A stretch of 64,000 nucleotides of DNA from CAYYKK01 sp046351395 (GTDB lineage: Bacteria > Myxococcota_A > Polyangia > Polyangiales > Polyangiaceae): the NCBI GenBank assembly GCA_046351395.1, contig JAXLYP010000002.1, forward strand, positions 248,001 to 312,000, given 5' to 3'. The translations under genes were made by a program, and so were the position numbers. The notes beneath the pieces are model-generated. The model had not been told where the DNA came from and made no database searches. It worked only from the letters and a program-made list of their open reading frames with translations. Below, piece by piece: positions 8,009 through 17,517 of this stretch (position 1 is the first letter of the stretch; every line of letters begins with the position of its first letter).

Positions 8009-8362
8009 GGGACATCTCCTGTCGCGGCAGGCTCGGCGCCCGCCGATTGTCTGTAGGTCGAAAGAGCAAGGTGTCTGCCAGGGCTGCGCGATGGCTCCGA
8101 GGCGTCGAGGCGGGGGCCCTCGGGACCGCAGGTCGCCGGGGCGGGTCGGAGGGCTGCGCCCCGAGCCCCAGTGACGCCGTCGGTCACGGGGGCCCGGTCG
8201 AGATGTGCGGAGTCCGAGTGCGGCACGGCGCCACGCTGCGTCGCCGATTGCCGCATTTGGGACATTCAAAGTCGGCTCGCGGATGAGCAACCGCGTCGCA
8301 ACCCCAGGTGAACCCTACGATCTTGCGTTGGAACGCGCGTTGCCACGGCTCGGCTTCGAGCC
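8009..8362. other. 354-bp intergenic region with one hairpin
   Basis: I find no convincing gene. It is the shared upstream region of the 43-residue protein (left) and the giant sensor kinase (right). A hairpin at 8166-8191 pairs CCCC(a)GTGAC with GTCACGGGG around a 7-nt loop. No clear sigma-70 promoter was seen for either side, and no strong ribosome site precedes the ATG at 8363. Confidence 0.4.
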
Positions 8363-11300
8363 ATGGATGAGAACGATCTTCCGGGGGCGTCCGCTCCCCA
8401 CCACGTCGTTGGGGTGGGGGCCTCCGCGGGCGGCCTCGAGGCGCTCGAGCAACTCTTCAGCGGTATGCCGACGGACTTGGGCTACGCGTTCGTCGTCGTC
8501 CAGCACCTGTCGCCCGACTTCAAGAGCCTGATGGACGAGCTCTTGGCGCGGCGCACGCGCCTCCCCGTGCTGCAGGTCGAGAACGGCGTGGTCGTCGAGC
8601 GCGACCGCATCTACCTGATCCCGCCCAAGAAGGAGATGATCATCTCCGGGGGGCGCCTGCTCCTCAGCGACAAGGGGGCGCAGGCCGAGCTCTCGCTCCC
8701 GATCGACACGTTCTTCCGCTCGCTCGCCCAAGATCTGGGGCCGAGGGCGGTGGGGATCGTCCTCTCGGGCGGAGGGAGTGACGGCTCCCGCGGGATACGA
8801 GACATTCACGACGCGGGTGGCCTCGTGCTCTGCCAGGACGAGTCGACCGCCGCGTTCGACGGCATGCCGCGGAGCGCGCGGGACACGGGGGTCGTCGACC
8901 AAATCATCCCGCCGCAGCTCATGCCCGGTGTGCTGCGGGATCACGTTCGCCACGCGGAGCACGCGGCCTCGCTCGAGCGGTACGCCGCGCCGCCGCAAGT
9001 GGGCGGCCTCACGGCGCTCTTCCGATACCTCGAGCGCGAGTTCGGGATCGACTTCTCCTATTACAAGCCGAACACGGTGGTCCGCCGCATCGAGCGGCGC
9101 GTGCAGATCCTCCACCTGTCGGGGTTGGATGCGTACGTCGAGCGAGTCCTCGCGGATCGAGCCGAGCTCGACTCGCTCTATCGCGACCTCCTCATCGGCG
9201 TGACACGCTTCTTCCGCGACGAGGAGGCGTTCGAACAGCTCGAGCGCCGCATCGTGCCGGAGATCCTCCATCGCACCCCGGTGACGGACGAGATCCGCAT
9301 TTGGGTGCCCGGGTGCGCCACCGGGGAGGAGGCGTACTCCATCGCGATCCTGTTCCACGAGCAGATGGAGGGCCGCGCCCACCGGCACCGCATCAAGATC
9401 TTCGCGACCGACGTCCACACGGGCTCCCTCGAGTTCGGGACGCGCGGCCTCTACTCGGACGAGAACATCGGTCGCGTGAGCCCGCGACGGCTCGAGCGGT
9501 ACTTTGCGAAGGAGGGGCCGAACTGGCAGATCTCCGCGGAGCTCCGGCAGCTCATCGTGTTCGCGCGGCACAACGTCGTTCGGGACGCGCCGTTCACGCG
9601 CGTGGATCTCATCAGCTGCCGAAACCTCCTGATCTATTTCCAGCCTGTCGCCCAGCGGAAGGTCCTCGGGCTATTCCACTTCGCGCTGAAGCGAGAGGGC
9701 ATCCTGTTCCTCGGACCGAGCGAGAACGTGAGCACTCTCGGGGACGACCTCGAGACGCTCGACACGCACTGGCGAATCTACCGAAAGCACCGGGAGCTCC
9801 GAATCTCCGAGCCGCACCCGATGCTCTCGCCGATCGTACGGAGCTCCACGCGGCCACCGACGTCCGTCCCCTCCGCGCCGACGCTCGCGCAGCTCATCGG
9901 CGTGTACGACGCGCTTCTCGACGACCACATGCCTCCGAGCCTGCTCTTGAACGAGCGGCGGGAGCTCGTGCACGCGTTCGGCGGTGCAGGGAAGTTCGTG
10001 CGTGTGCAGGACGGGAGGCCGACGCTCGACATCCTCGATTTGGTGGAGCCCGAGCTCAAGCTCGCCCTCGCGGGCGCCCTGCAGCGCGCGGCGAAGGAGC
10101 GTGAGGTCGTGTCCTTCTCGGGCGTGAAGCTCCGCGTGGCGGACGAGGAGAAGCTCTTCCGAGTGTCGGTCAAGCCGGTGCAGCCGCGCAGCCTCGTCCC
10201 GACACACCTGCTCGTCACGCTCGAGGAGGGGCCCGTCGCGGAGTCGGTGCACCCTCACCGCGATCCCCCGACCGACGACGACGTGGCGCGCGAGAGCTTC
10301 TCGCGAGACCGCCTGCGCGCGCTCGAGATCGAGCTGCAATACACGAAGGAGAACCTCCAGGCGACGATCGAGGAGCTCGAGACGTCGAACGAGGAGCTCC
10401 AGGCGACGAACGAGGAGATGCTCGCGTCCAACGAAGAGCTCCAGAGCACGAACGAGGAGCTCCAGAGCGTCAACGAGGAGCTTTATACGGTGAACGCGGA
10501 GCACCAAAAGAAGATCGCGCAGCTCACCGAGCTCACGAACGACATGGACAACCTGCTCCTCAGCACCGACATCGGGACTGTCTTCCTCGATCGCGCGCTC
10601 ACCATCCGCAAGTTCACGCCCCGAATGTCTGCGATCTTCAACTTGCTGCCCCAAGACGTGGGGCGCCCGATCGCGAACTTCTCGAGCACCCTGCGCCACC
10701 CCGGGCTCCTCGAGGATCTCGCCGAGGTCCTCGGCTCCGACTGTCCGGTCGAGCGGGAGGTGCGCGACGCGGATGGAGTCTGGTATTTCATGCGCATCCT
10801 GCCCTATCGGACGCGCGGCAAGACGGGGGGCGTCGTCCTCACGCTGATCGACGTCCGCGCGCTGAAGGCCGCCGAGGACGCGCTCTTCCGCGAGCGCTAC
10901 CTGCTCGACAGCCTGATGCAGAGCGTCCCGGACGCGATCTACTTCAAGGACGCGAAGGGCCGCTTCGTGCGCATCAACGCGGCGATGATGCGGCAGCTCG
11001 GGCTCTCCGACGCGGAGGAGGCGATCGGCAAGACGACGCTCGACCTGCTCCCGGAGCAGGTCGCCCGGACGTTGGATCACGCCGATGACCTCGTGTTGCA
11101 GGGGGAGATCGCGCCGAGCCAGCTGGAGCCGCGCGCGTCTCACGGCGCCGCGATATCGTGGTTCCTCACGACGCGCCACCCGCTGCGCGACAAGGACGGG
11201 CGCATCGTCGGGATGTGCGGCCTCGCGCGGGACGTCACCGAGCAGAAGGAGGCGAACGACGACGTTCGATTGGCGGTCAAGCGCCGCGACGAGTTCCTCG

Positions 11301-12475
11301 CGATGCTCTCCCACGAGCTCCGAAATCCGCTCGGCGCGATCGTCTCGGCGGCGCGCGTGCTCTCGGAGAAGCAGGGGGCACAAGCGGACAGGTCCCTCCC
11401 CGGCGCGAGGGAGCTCGACGTCATCGATCGGCAGTCGCGCCACATGGCGAGGCTCCTCGACGACCTGCTCGAGGCGAACCGGATCACCCAGAACAAGATC
11501 AACCTCGACAAGCGCGTCGTCGATCTGCGCAGGGTGGTCGAGGACGCGGCGAGCGCGCTCGCCCAGTCGTTCGTGGATCGGAGGATCTCCCTCTCCATCG
11601 ATGTGCCGGAGCACCCCGTCCTCGTGGATGGGGACCCGGCGCGCCTCCAACAGATCGTCTCGAACCTCCTCGGCAATGCGGCGAAATTCTCCGAGCCCGG
11701 CGGTCGGGCGGCGCTGGTCGTCAGCACCGACTCCGGCGATGGGGGGCGGCGCCGCGCGCTCGCGCGGCTCGTCGTCCGGGACGACGGCGCCGGCATCGAG
11801 TCGGGCCTCCTCGGCCGCATCTTCGAGCTGTTCATGCAGGGCGCCGCGACGCTGGCCCGCACCGAGGGCGGGATGGGCCTCGGCCTCGCGCTCGTGCGCG
11901 CGCTCACCGAGATGCACGGCGGCCGCGTGTGGGCGGAGAGCGAGGGCCGGGGCAAGGGGAGCTCCTTCCACCTGGAGCTCCCGCTCTCGAACGCGACGAC
12001 GGTGCCGGAGCTCGAGGCCCACCGGCGCGGGTCGGGCGCGCACGAGTCGGATCGTGGGCTCGAGGGGGCGCGCGTCGTCCTCGTGGACGACAACGTGGAC
12101 GCGTGCTCCATGCTCGAGGCGATCCTCGAGCAGCGCGGGTGCGTCGCGAGGTGCGCGCACGACGGCCCGAGCGCCCTCGCGCTGATCGAGGACGAGCCGC
12201 CGGACATCGCGATCGTCGACATCGGCCTCCCTGGGATGGATGGCTACGAGCTCGCGCGGCGCCTCCGCCGGACGGAGTCGGGGAGGGGACTCTTCCTCGT
12301 CGCGCTCACGGGGTACGGCCGGCCCTCCGACCGAGAGGCGTCGATGGCCGCCGGCTTCGACGCGCACCTGGTCAAGCCGATCCCTCCCGGCGCGATCGAG
12401 CAGCTCATCCGTGACCACAGCCGCCCGGTGATCCCGGTGCACGCCTCGAGCGTCGACGGGGTGGTCCCCAGCTGA
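8363..12475 (+). CDS. CheB-CheR-PAS hybrid histidine kinase with C-terminal receiver
   Basis: 1370 residues. Domains in order: CheB methylesterase (about 14-195; nucleophile Ser21 in GASAGG, His in VVVQHLSP, Asp in SGGGSDGSRG); CheR methyltransferase (215-470; SAM motif VPGCATGEEAYS and SCRNLLIYF); PAS-like region; Glu/Asn-rich coiled coil (about 650-715; repeated ATNEE/STNEELQS); two PAS regions; HisKA with phospho-acceptor His984 (LSHELRNP); HATPase_c; and a receiver (about 1235-1350) with phospho-Asp1286 (IVDIGLPG). No membrane segments, so cytosolic. The CheB-CheR-coiled coil-PAS core is a known family fused to kinases. Here it ends in a receiver but no output domain, so phosphate must pass to a partner encoded elsewhere. 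It is monocistronic. Confidence 0.93.
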   Translation: MDENDLPGASAPHHVVGVGASAGGLEALEQLFSGMPTDLGYAFVVVQHLSPDFKSLMDELLARRTRLPVLQVENGVVVERDRIYLIPPKKEMIISGGRLLLSDKGAQAELSLPIDTFFRSLAQDLGPRAVGIVLSGGGSDGSRGIRDIHDAGGLVLCQDESTAAFDGMPRSARDTGVVDQIIPPQLMPGVLRDHVRHAEHAASLERYAAPPQVGGLTALFRYLEREFGIDFSYYKPNTVVRRIERRVQILHLSGLDAYVERVLADRAELDSLYRDLLIGVTRFFRDEEAFEQLERRIVPEILHRTPVTDEIRIWVPGCATGEEAYSIAILFHEQMEGRAHRHRIKIFATDVHTGSLEFGTRGLYSDENIGRVSPRRLERYFAKEGPNWQISAELRQLIVFARHNVVRDAPFTRVDLISCRNLLIYFQPVAQRKVLGLFHFALKREGILFLGPSENVSTLGDDLETLDTHWRIYRKHRELRISEPHPMLSPIVRSSTRPPTSVPSAPTLAQLIGVYDALLDDHMPPSLLLNERRELVHAFGGAGKFVRVQDGRPTLDILDLVEPELKLALAGALQRAAKEREVVSFSGVKLRVADEEKLFRVSVKPVQPRSLVPTHLLVTLEEGPVAESVHPHRDPPTDDDVARESFSRDRLRALEIELQYTKENLQATIEELETSNEELQATNEEMLASNEELQSTNEELQSVNEELYTVNAEHQKKIAQLTELTNDMDNLLLSTDIGTVFLDRALTIRKFTPRMSAIFNLLPQDVGRPIANFSSTLRHPGLLEDLAEVLGSDCPVEREVRDADGVWYFMRILPYRTRGKTGGVVLTLIDVRALKAAEDALFRERYLLDSLMQSVPDAIYFKDAKGRFVRINAAMMRQLGLSDAEEAIGKTTLDLLPEQVARTLDHADDLVLQGEIAPSQLEPRASHGAAISWFLTTRHPLRDKDGRIVGMCGLARDVTEQKEANDDVRLAVKRRDEFLAMLSHELRNPLGAIVSAARVLSEKQGAQADRSLPGARELDVIDRQSRHMARLLDDLLEANRITQNKINLDKRVVDLRRVVEDAASALAQSFVDRRISLSIDVPEHPVLVDGDPARLQQIVSNLLGNAAKFSEPGGRAALVVSTDSGDGGRRRALARLVVRDDGAGIESGLLGRIFELFMQGAATLARTEGGMGLGLALVRALTEMHGGRVWAESEGRGKGSSFHLELPLSNATTVPELEAHRRGSGAHESDRGLEGARVVLVDDNVDACSMLEAILEQRGCVARCAHDGPSALALIEDEPPDIAIVDIGLPGMDGYELARRLRRTESGRGLFLVALTGYGRPSDREASMAAGFDAHLVKPIPPGAIEQLIRDHSRPVIPVHASSVDGVVPS

Positions 12476-12506
12476 GCGCCCGCAAAGGGGCGGTGGGGCC
12501 TTTGGC

Positions 12507-14141
12507 TCAGCGCTTTCCGCGCGCTTTGTTCGATGTCGTCGCGGCGTCTTCGTGAGCGAGGAACGCCTCGTAGTCGCCGCGGAAGTCCACGAGCCCCGAC
12601 GGGGTGAACGCCCACACCCTCGAAGCGAACTGTCCGATGAGCTCGCGGTCATGGGCGACGACGAACGCCGTGCCGTCGAAGCGCGAGAGCGCGTCCCCGA
12701 GCGCGACGATCGACTCGAGGTCGAGGTGGTTCGTGGGCTCGTCGAGCACGAGGATGTTGTCCTTGGTCAACATGAGCTTCGCGAACAGGAGCCGCACCGC
12801 TTCGCCGCCCGAGAGGGCGTGCGTGGGCTTCTTCCCCTCGTCGCCCGTGAACAGCATCTTGCCGAGGAGCCCGCGGATGTCTTGGATTCCGGCGCTGGGA
12901 TCGAGGCCGTGCAGCCACTCGTTGACGGTCGTGTCGTTCGGGATGCCCTCGCGGTGATCCTGCGCGAGGTACCCGACGCTCGCCTGATGACCCCACTCGA
13001 GCTTGCCCGCGTCGGGCGCGAGCTCCCCGACGAGCATCCGGCAGAGCGTCGTCTTTCCCGCGCCGTTCCGGCCCACGATCGCGATCTTCTCGCCCTTGGT
13101 GACGAGCGCGTCGAACCGATCGCAGATGCGCACCTCGGGCTTGCCCTCCGCCGCGGGCCACTTCTTCGACAGGCCCTCGATCGTCAATGTCTGCTTCCCG
13201 GACGGGCGCTTCGCCTGGAGCTGGATGAACGGGCGCTGGATGTTGCTCTTCTTCAGGTCGGAGAGCGCGAGCCGCTCGATTTGCTTCTTGCGGCTCTGCA
13301 CCTGGGACGCACGCGTTCCGGCGCCGAATTTTGCGACGAACTCCTGGAGCTGCTCGATCTTCTTCGCGCGCTCGGCGTTCTCCTGCTCGATGCGGCCTCG
13401 GATCTGGCTCTTCGCGAGGACCATCTCGTCGTAGCTGCCGGTGTAGACGATGATGGTCTCGTAATCGATGTCGGCGACGTGCGTGCAAATCTCGTTCAGG
13501 AAGTGTCTGTCGTGCGAGATCGTGATCACGACGCCCTCGAAGCCGACGAGGAAGCGCTCGAGCCAACGAATGGTGTCGAGGTCCAGGTTGTTCGTCGGCT
13601 CGTCGAGCAGGAGGGCCTCCGGCTTGCCGAAGAGCGCCTGCGCCAAGAGCACCCGCAGCTTCAACCCGCCCGGGATCTCGCGCATGGGCCGCTCGTGGTC
13701 GCTCGTCGCGATGCCGAGCCCTTCGAGCAAGGTCGCCGCGTCACTCTCGGCGGCGTACCCGTCCTCCTCGGCGATGGTCCCCTCGAGCTCGCCGAGCCGC
13801 GTCCCCTCCGCGTCCGTGAGCGTCTCCTTCACGAGGAGGCTCTCCTTCTCGCTCATCGCGCGCCAGAGCCGAGCGTTCCCCATGATCACGGCGTCGAGGA
13901 CGCGCACGTCCTCGAACCCGAACTGATCCTGCTTGAGCACGCTCGTCTTCTCGGGCCGCGAGACGACGCCCGCGTCCGGCTCGAGCTCCCCGGCGAGGAT
14001 CTTCATGAACGTGGACTTGCCCGCCCCGTTCGGCCCCGTGAGGCCGTAGCGCCGGCCTTCGGTGAAGCTCACGTTGACGTTTTCGAACAGGCGCTTCGAC
14101 CCGTAGCCCTTCGTGACGCCGACGACCTGGACCGCGCTCAT
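12507..14141 (-). CDS. ABC-F ATPase (YbiT-like)
   Basis: 544 residues with two ABC domains and no membrane segments. NBD1 has Walker A GPNGAGKST, a degenerate signature (IPGGLKLRVLLAQ) and Walker B LLLDEPTNNLD. NBD2 has Walker A GRNGAGKTT, a canonical signature (ALSGGEAVRL) and LVLDEPTNHLD. The charged inter-domain linker (about residues 235-310) carries the P-site tRNA-interaction motif. ABC-F proteins act on ribosomes, not in transport. The weak first signature and the length fit YbiT (530 aa in E. coli). ATG overlaps the stop of the flavin reductase upstream by 4 nt. Confidence 0.92.
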   Translation of the reverse strand: MSAVQVVGVTKGYGSKRLFENVNVSFTEGRRYGLTGPNGAGKSTFMKILAGELEPDAGVVSRPEKTSVLKQDQFGFEDVRVLDAVIMGNARLWRAMSEKESLLVKETLTDAEGTRLGELEGTIAEEDGYAAESDAATLLEGLGIATSDHERPMREIPGGLKLRVLLAQALFGKPEALLLDEPTNNLDLDTIRWLERFLVGFEGVVITISHDRHFLNEICTHVADIDYETIIVYTGSYDEMVLAKSQIRGRIEQENAERAKKIEQLQEFVAKFGAGTRASQVQSRKKQIERLALSDLKKSNIQRPFIQLQAKRPSGKQTLTIEGLSKKWPAAEGKPEVRICDRFDALVTKGEKIAIVGRNGAGKTTLCRMLVGELAPDAGKLEWGHQASVGYLAQDHREGIPNDTTVNEWLHGLDPSAGIQDIRGLLGKMLFTGDEGKKPTHALSGGEAVRLLFAKLMLTKDNILVLDEPTNHLDLESIVALGDALSRFDGTAFVVAHDRELIGQFASRVWAFTPSGLVDFRGDYEAFLAHEDAATTSNKARGKR

Positions 14142-14638
14142 GGCGCCCCCTTGTCGGTCGGGCGCGCGAACGCGGAGTGCGTGCCGAACTGACGGTTCGC
14201 GTACACCAGGGGAGCGCCCACGGACGCGACGCCCGAGGCGAGCCGGCCGAGCAGGATGACGTGGTCTCCCGCCTCGACCGCCCGCTCCACCCCACAGACC
14301 ATCCAGCCGATCGCGCCGGAGAGCCGCGGGAGACCATCGACGAGAGCCCAGTCGACCCCCTGGAACTTCTCGGTCGATGGAAGCTTCTTCGCGAAGCGAA
14401 GCGCCAACTCGGCCTGATCGTGGGCGAGGACGTTCACGCCGAAGCGCCCGGACGCGCGCGCGTGCGAGAGGATCGTCGAAGCTTGGTCGAGCGCGACACC
14501 CACGAGCGGTGGCGACAGCGAGACCGACATCATCGCGCTCACGGTCGTGCCGTGCGGCACTCCCTCGAGCGTCGCCGTGACGACCGTCACGGGCCCGCAC
14601 ACGCCGGCCATCAGCTCCCGAAACAGCGTCGCATCCAT
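14138..14638 (-). CDS. Flavin reductase-domain protein (FMN-binding split barrel)
   Basis: 166 residues, a full-length flavin_reduct domain. It starts MDATLFRELMAGVCGPVTVVT, then has GTTVSAMMSVSLSPPLVGVAL (typical of HpaC/NtaB-type reductases), FGVNVLAHDQAELALRFA and the C-terminal PLVYANRQFG. Such proteins supply reduced FMN/FAD to two-component monooxygenases, or are stand-alone flavin-binding proteins. No monooxygenase is nearby. It is probably transcribed with the lipoproteins upstream (74-bp gap) and is coupled to the ABC-F gene by ATGA. Confidence 0.88.
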   Translation of the reverse strand: MDATLFRELMAGVCGPVTVVTATLEGVPHGTTVSAMMSVSLSPPLVGVALDQASTILSHARASGRFGVNVLAHDQAELALRFAKKLPSTEKFQGVDWALVDGLPRLSGAIGWMVCGVERAVEAGDHVILLGRLASGVASVGAPLVYANRQFGTHSAFARPTDKGAP

Positions 14639-14712
14639 CGGCCCGCTACTTACTGCGTGGGATCCCGTTTGTCGCCCGGAAAGAAGCGCACGAAGCTCCG
14701 CTCCGCGGCGGT

Positions 14713-17517
14713 TCAAGGCTTCGGGCGGAGGCGTGCAGCCGAGACGATCTCCTCGAGCGCGTCGTCGCGCCCCGTGTAACGCACGCGATATTGCCCGGCG
14801 GAGATCAACTCCACCAGGGTCGCCTCCCAGAGCTCGCCGCCGACGTCGACCTGGACGGGGGCGCCGACTGCGTAGCTGCCCTTGATGAGCGTCCCCGCCT
14901 TCGTGACATAGAGCGTATCGAGCGGCTGACCACGTTCGTCCTGGAGGATCTGCCTCGTGGACCATCCGTCCTTGTTGTCGACCGGGCGCTCGTCCTCGTC
15001 GAAGCACGCCTCCACCTCGAGCTCGCCCGTGCGCGTGTACGTGAAGCGGCGGAGCGCAACGCCGGACGCGTCCTTCACGGGGAGCCCGCTCGGATCGAAG
15101 TACGCCTCTTCGATCTTCCTTCCTCGATCGTCGTTCCGCATTCGGCGTGTCGCGTAGAGCTCCGACATGTTCGCCCGCTGGTTCGAACTGTCGAAGTACG
15201 TGACCTCGAGCGGCCGATCGCGGCTGTCGTAGACGGTGCGCGTGGTGAGGAAGTGATCGGAGACGGCGCCGCTCACGTCGAGCCAGGCGGTGCGCACGGC
15301 GTTGCCCCGCGCGTCGAACTGCTCGATCCAGCCGTGGTAGCTCTTGGTCCCGACGGTCGCGGGCTTGCGGTTCGTGCCGAACGCCCGGAACGCCGTCATG
15401 TGGCCGCGAGGATCGTACGCGTATCGGTAGACCGCCGCCCCGTCCGCCGTGACCACGAGCTCACCGGCGGTGTCCTTGAACGTCTCCTCGGTGAGTCGAC
15501 CGAGAGCGTCATACGCGCTGAGGCGAACGGCCCAGCCCTTCTTGTTCGTGACGGGCGCGTCGTCGAGACCGTGGGTGCGCCGCTCGACGATCCGCCCCCA
15601 GGCGTCGAACCTGTACGTGTACCCGGCGACCTGCTCGTTGCTCAGGATCGGCTCGCCGCCGACGCCGAAGTAGCGCTCGGACGTCATGTTCCCGCGATCG
15701 TCGTAGGCGCGGACGCGCGTCGCCCAGCCTCCCTCGGACAGAGTCGGTGCTCCGCCGTCGCCGAAGGCTCGCTGCTCGACCTCGCGTCCCCACGCGTCGT
15801 AGCGGCTCACGATGCGCGTCACGCGGGCGTCCGATCGCGCGGACCGTGTGAACTCCCTCGAGAGGACGTCGCCGCGCGCGTCGAAGGTGGCGTGCTCGCT
15901 GACCCGGCCGCCGACGTCGACCGGAGCGCCGGTCGCGTCGAAGAACGCGACGTCGGTGGCGCGGCCGTTCGCGTCGTGGGTCGTTCGCGTCGTCGCGACC
16001 CCACCGCGGCGGCACGCGGGCCTGCCCTCCGCGTCGAACGTGGATTCGACGGTCACCTCGCCGAGCTCGTCGAGGGTCCTCGCGACCCGGGACTCCCCCG
16101 TGTTCGCGTGGGTGGGCTTGCCGTCGGGGCCGAAGTAGCGAGTCTCGGACGTGCGCGCCGAGTCGTCGTACGAGCTCACGGCCTTCGCGAACCCGGCGTC
16201 GCTCCGCGTGGGCTTGTCCGAGGGATCGAAGTAGGCCTGCTCGGTGATCCGGCCGCGCGCGTCGTACGTGCGGCGCTCGATCGCGAACGCGTGGTTCGCG
16301 CGCGTGGGGCGGCCGGACGCGTCCGCGAACCGCCGCTCGACGACGTTGCCGCGCGCGTCGTAGGCGACGGTCCACTGCGCGTAGGCCTCGTCCCCGAGGA
16401 CGGGCTCCCCGGCGGTCCCGAAGAGCCGCGTCTCCACGGGACGGTCGAGCTCGTCGTACGCGGTCGTGACCTTGGCGAAGCCGCCCTGACCGTACGCGGG
16501 CTTCCCGCTGGGGTCCACGAACGCTCGAGAGACCTCGTTCCCGCGCGCGTCGCGCTCCGATACGAACCCGGCGACCCCGAGCCGTTCGTCGTGCGTCGGC
16601 GCCCCCGCGGCGTCGAGGAACGTCTGGCCGATCACGGCGCCGTGGGCGTCGCGCTGGAACGCGGTGCTCGCGAGTCCATGCTGGTTCGTGCGCGGCTTGT
16701 CGTCGAGGCCCACCGCGATCCACCGCGTCTCGTTTCCGACCCCGTCGTATTCGACGAGGTACGCCGCGATCCCCGCGGCGTCGATCGCTGGCGCGTGCGC
16801 GGCGTCCTCGAAGGCGATGCGCACGGGCTGCCCGTGATCGTCGAGCTCGAAGCGGCGCGTGACGACGCCGTCGACGTCCGCCATCGGCGCCCCGGTGGGA
16901 TCGAGTCCGGTGCGCGACGAGGGGCGTCCATCGAGCGCCCGGGTGTAGGCGTACCCGTACACGTTGCGCTCGTTCATGGTGGGCTCGTCCCGCGCGTTGA
17001 ACCATCGCTCCTCCACGACGAAGCCTCGCGCGTCGAACGTGTCCCGCTCGCGCACGATCTTCGTGCCTGGCCGACGCTCGGCTCCATCGCTCGAGCTCTT
17101 CACGCGGAGCTCCGCCCCATCGGGGCTCGGCTGCTCGGTGAGGATCACCGCGCCGCTCTTGTTCTTCGCGCGGATCTCGGTCGGCACGGCGGCGCCCTCC
17201 GCGTAGTCGAACTCCCATGCGACCTCGTCCCCGTCGGCGTCCTCGTCGCTGATCCGCCCGCTCCCGTTGATCCGCTCGATCGCGACGACGCGGCCGTCCT
17301 TCGATCGCAGTCGGAGCGTCGACGCGCGACGCGGCTGCTCCTCTCGGGGCACCTCGACGGCGCACGCTGGAGCGTGTCGGGCGTACGTCACGGCCGCGCA
17401 GAATCGCTCGTCCGGGGTCGTGGGCGTGGAGGGCGCCACCGGGGGAGCAGGTGCACTGCAGCCGACGAGCGCGAGCGCGAGCGCGAGCGCGACCGCGAGC
17501 CCCGCGCCGCGCGTCAC
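14713..17517 (-). CDS. Lipoprotein of about 22 YD-like repeats with C-terminal Tudor/Agenet-like domain
   Basis: 934 residues. GTG start at 17517 overlaps the hydrolase stop (GTGA). The signal peptide is an Ala/Leu run ending in the lipobox LVGC. From about residue 140 to 880 I count about 22 degenerate repeats of 31-33 residues, each reading roughly (Y/F)FD..G.P......G.A.....YD..GR..E. These resemble RHS/YD beta-strand repeats but lack the RHS core signature and any toxin tip. The last 55 residues (GAPVQVDVGGELWEATLVEL ... YRVRYTGRDDALEEIV) look like a small SH3-like Tudor/Agenet barrel. It is probably a surface or periplasmic binding protein. Operon with the hydrolase lipoprotein; the function is unknown. 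Confidence 0.75.
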   Translation of the reverse strand: MTRGAGLAVALALALALVGCSAPAPPVAPSTPTTPDERFCAAVTYARHAPACAVEVPREEQPRRASTLRLRSKDGRVVAIERINGSGRISDEDADGDEVAWEFDYAEGAAVPTEIRAKNKSGAVILTEQPSPDGAELRVKSSSDGAERRPGTKIVRERDTFDARGFVVEERWFNARDEPTMNERNVYGYAYTRALDGRPSSRTGLDPTGAPMADVDGVVTRRFELDDHGQPVRIAFEDAAHAPAIDAAGIAAYLVEYDGVGNETRWIAVGLDDKPRTNQHGLASTAFQRDAHGAVIGQTFLDAAGAPTHDERLGVAGFVSERDARGNEVSRAFVDPSGKPAYGQGGFAKVTTAYDELDRPVETRLFGTAGEPVLGDEAYAQWTVAYDARGNVVERRFADASGRPTRANHAFAIERRTYDARGRITEQAYFDPSDKPTRSDAGFAKAVSSYDDSARTSETRYFGPDGKPTHANTGESRVARTLDELGEVTVESTFDAEGRPACRRGGVATTRTTHDANGRATDVAFFDATGAPVDVGGRVSEHATFDARGDVLSREFTRSARSDARVTRIVSRYDAWGREVEQRAFGDGGAPTLSEGGWATRVRAYDDRGNMTSERYFGVGGEPILSNEQVAGYTYRFDAWGRIVERRTHGLDDAPVTNKKGWAVRLSAYDALGRLTEETFKDTAGELVVTADGAAVYRYAYDPRGHMTAFRAFGTNRKPATVGTKSYHGWIEQFDARGNAVRTAWLDVSGAVSDHFLTTRTVYDSRDRPLEVTYFDSSNQRANMSELYATRRMRNDDRGRKIEEAYFDPSGLPVKDASGVALRRFTYTRTGELEVEACFDEDERPVDNKDGWSTRQILQDERGQPLDTLYVTKAGTLIKGSYAVGAPVQVDVGGELWEATLVELISAGQYRVRYTGRDDALEEIVSAARLRPKP

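Noticed and set aside
9671..12652. 993-codon minus-strand frame antisense to the giant sensor kinase
   Set aside because: No conserved motifs; the plus-strand domains are complete and contiguous.
14713..17517. RHS/polymorphic toxin
   Set aside because: It has YD-like repeats but no RHS core signature, no variable C-terminal toxin and no immunity gene, and it is a lipoprotein.
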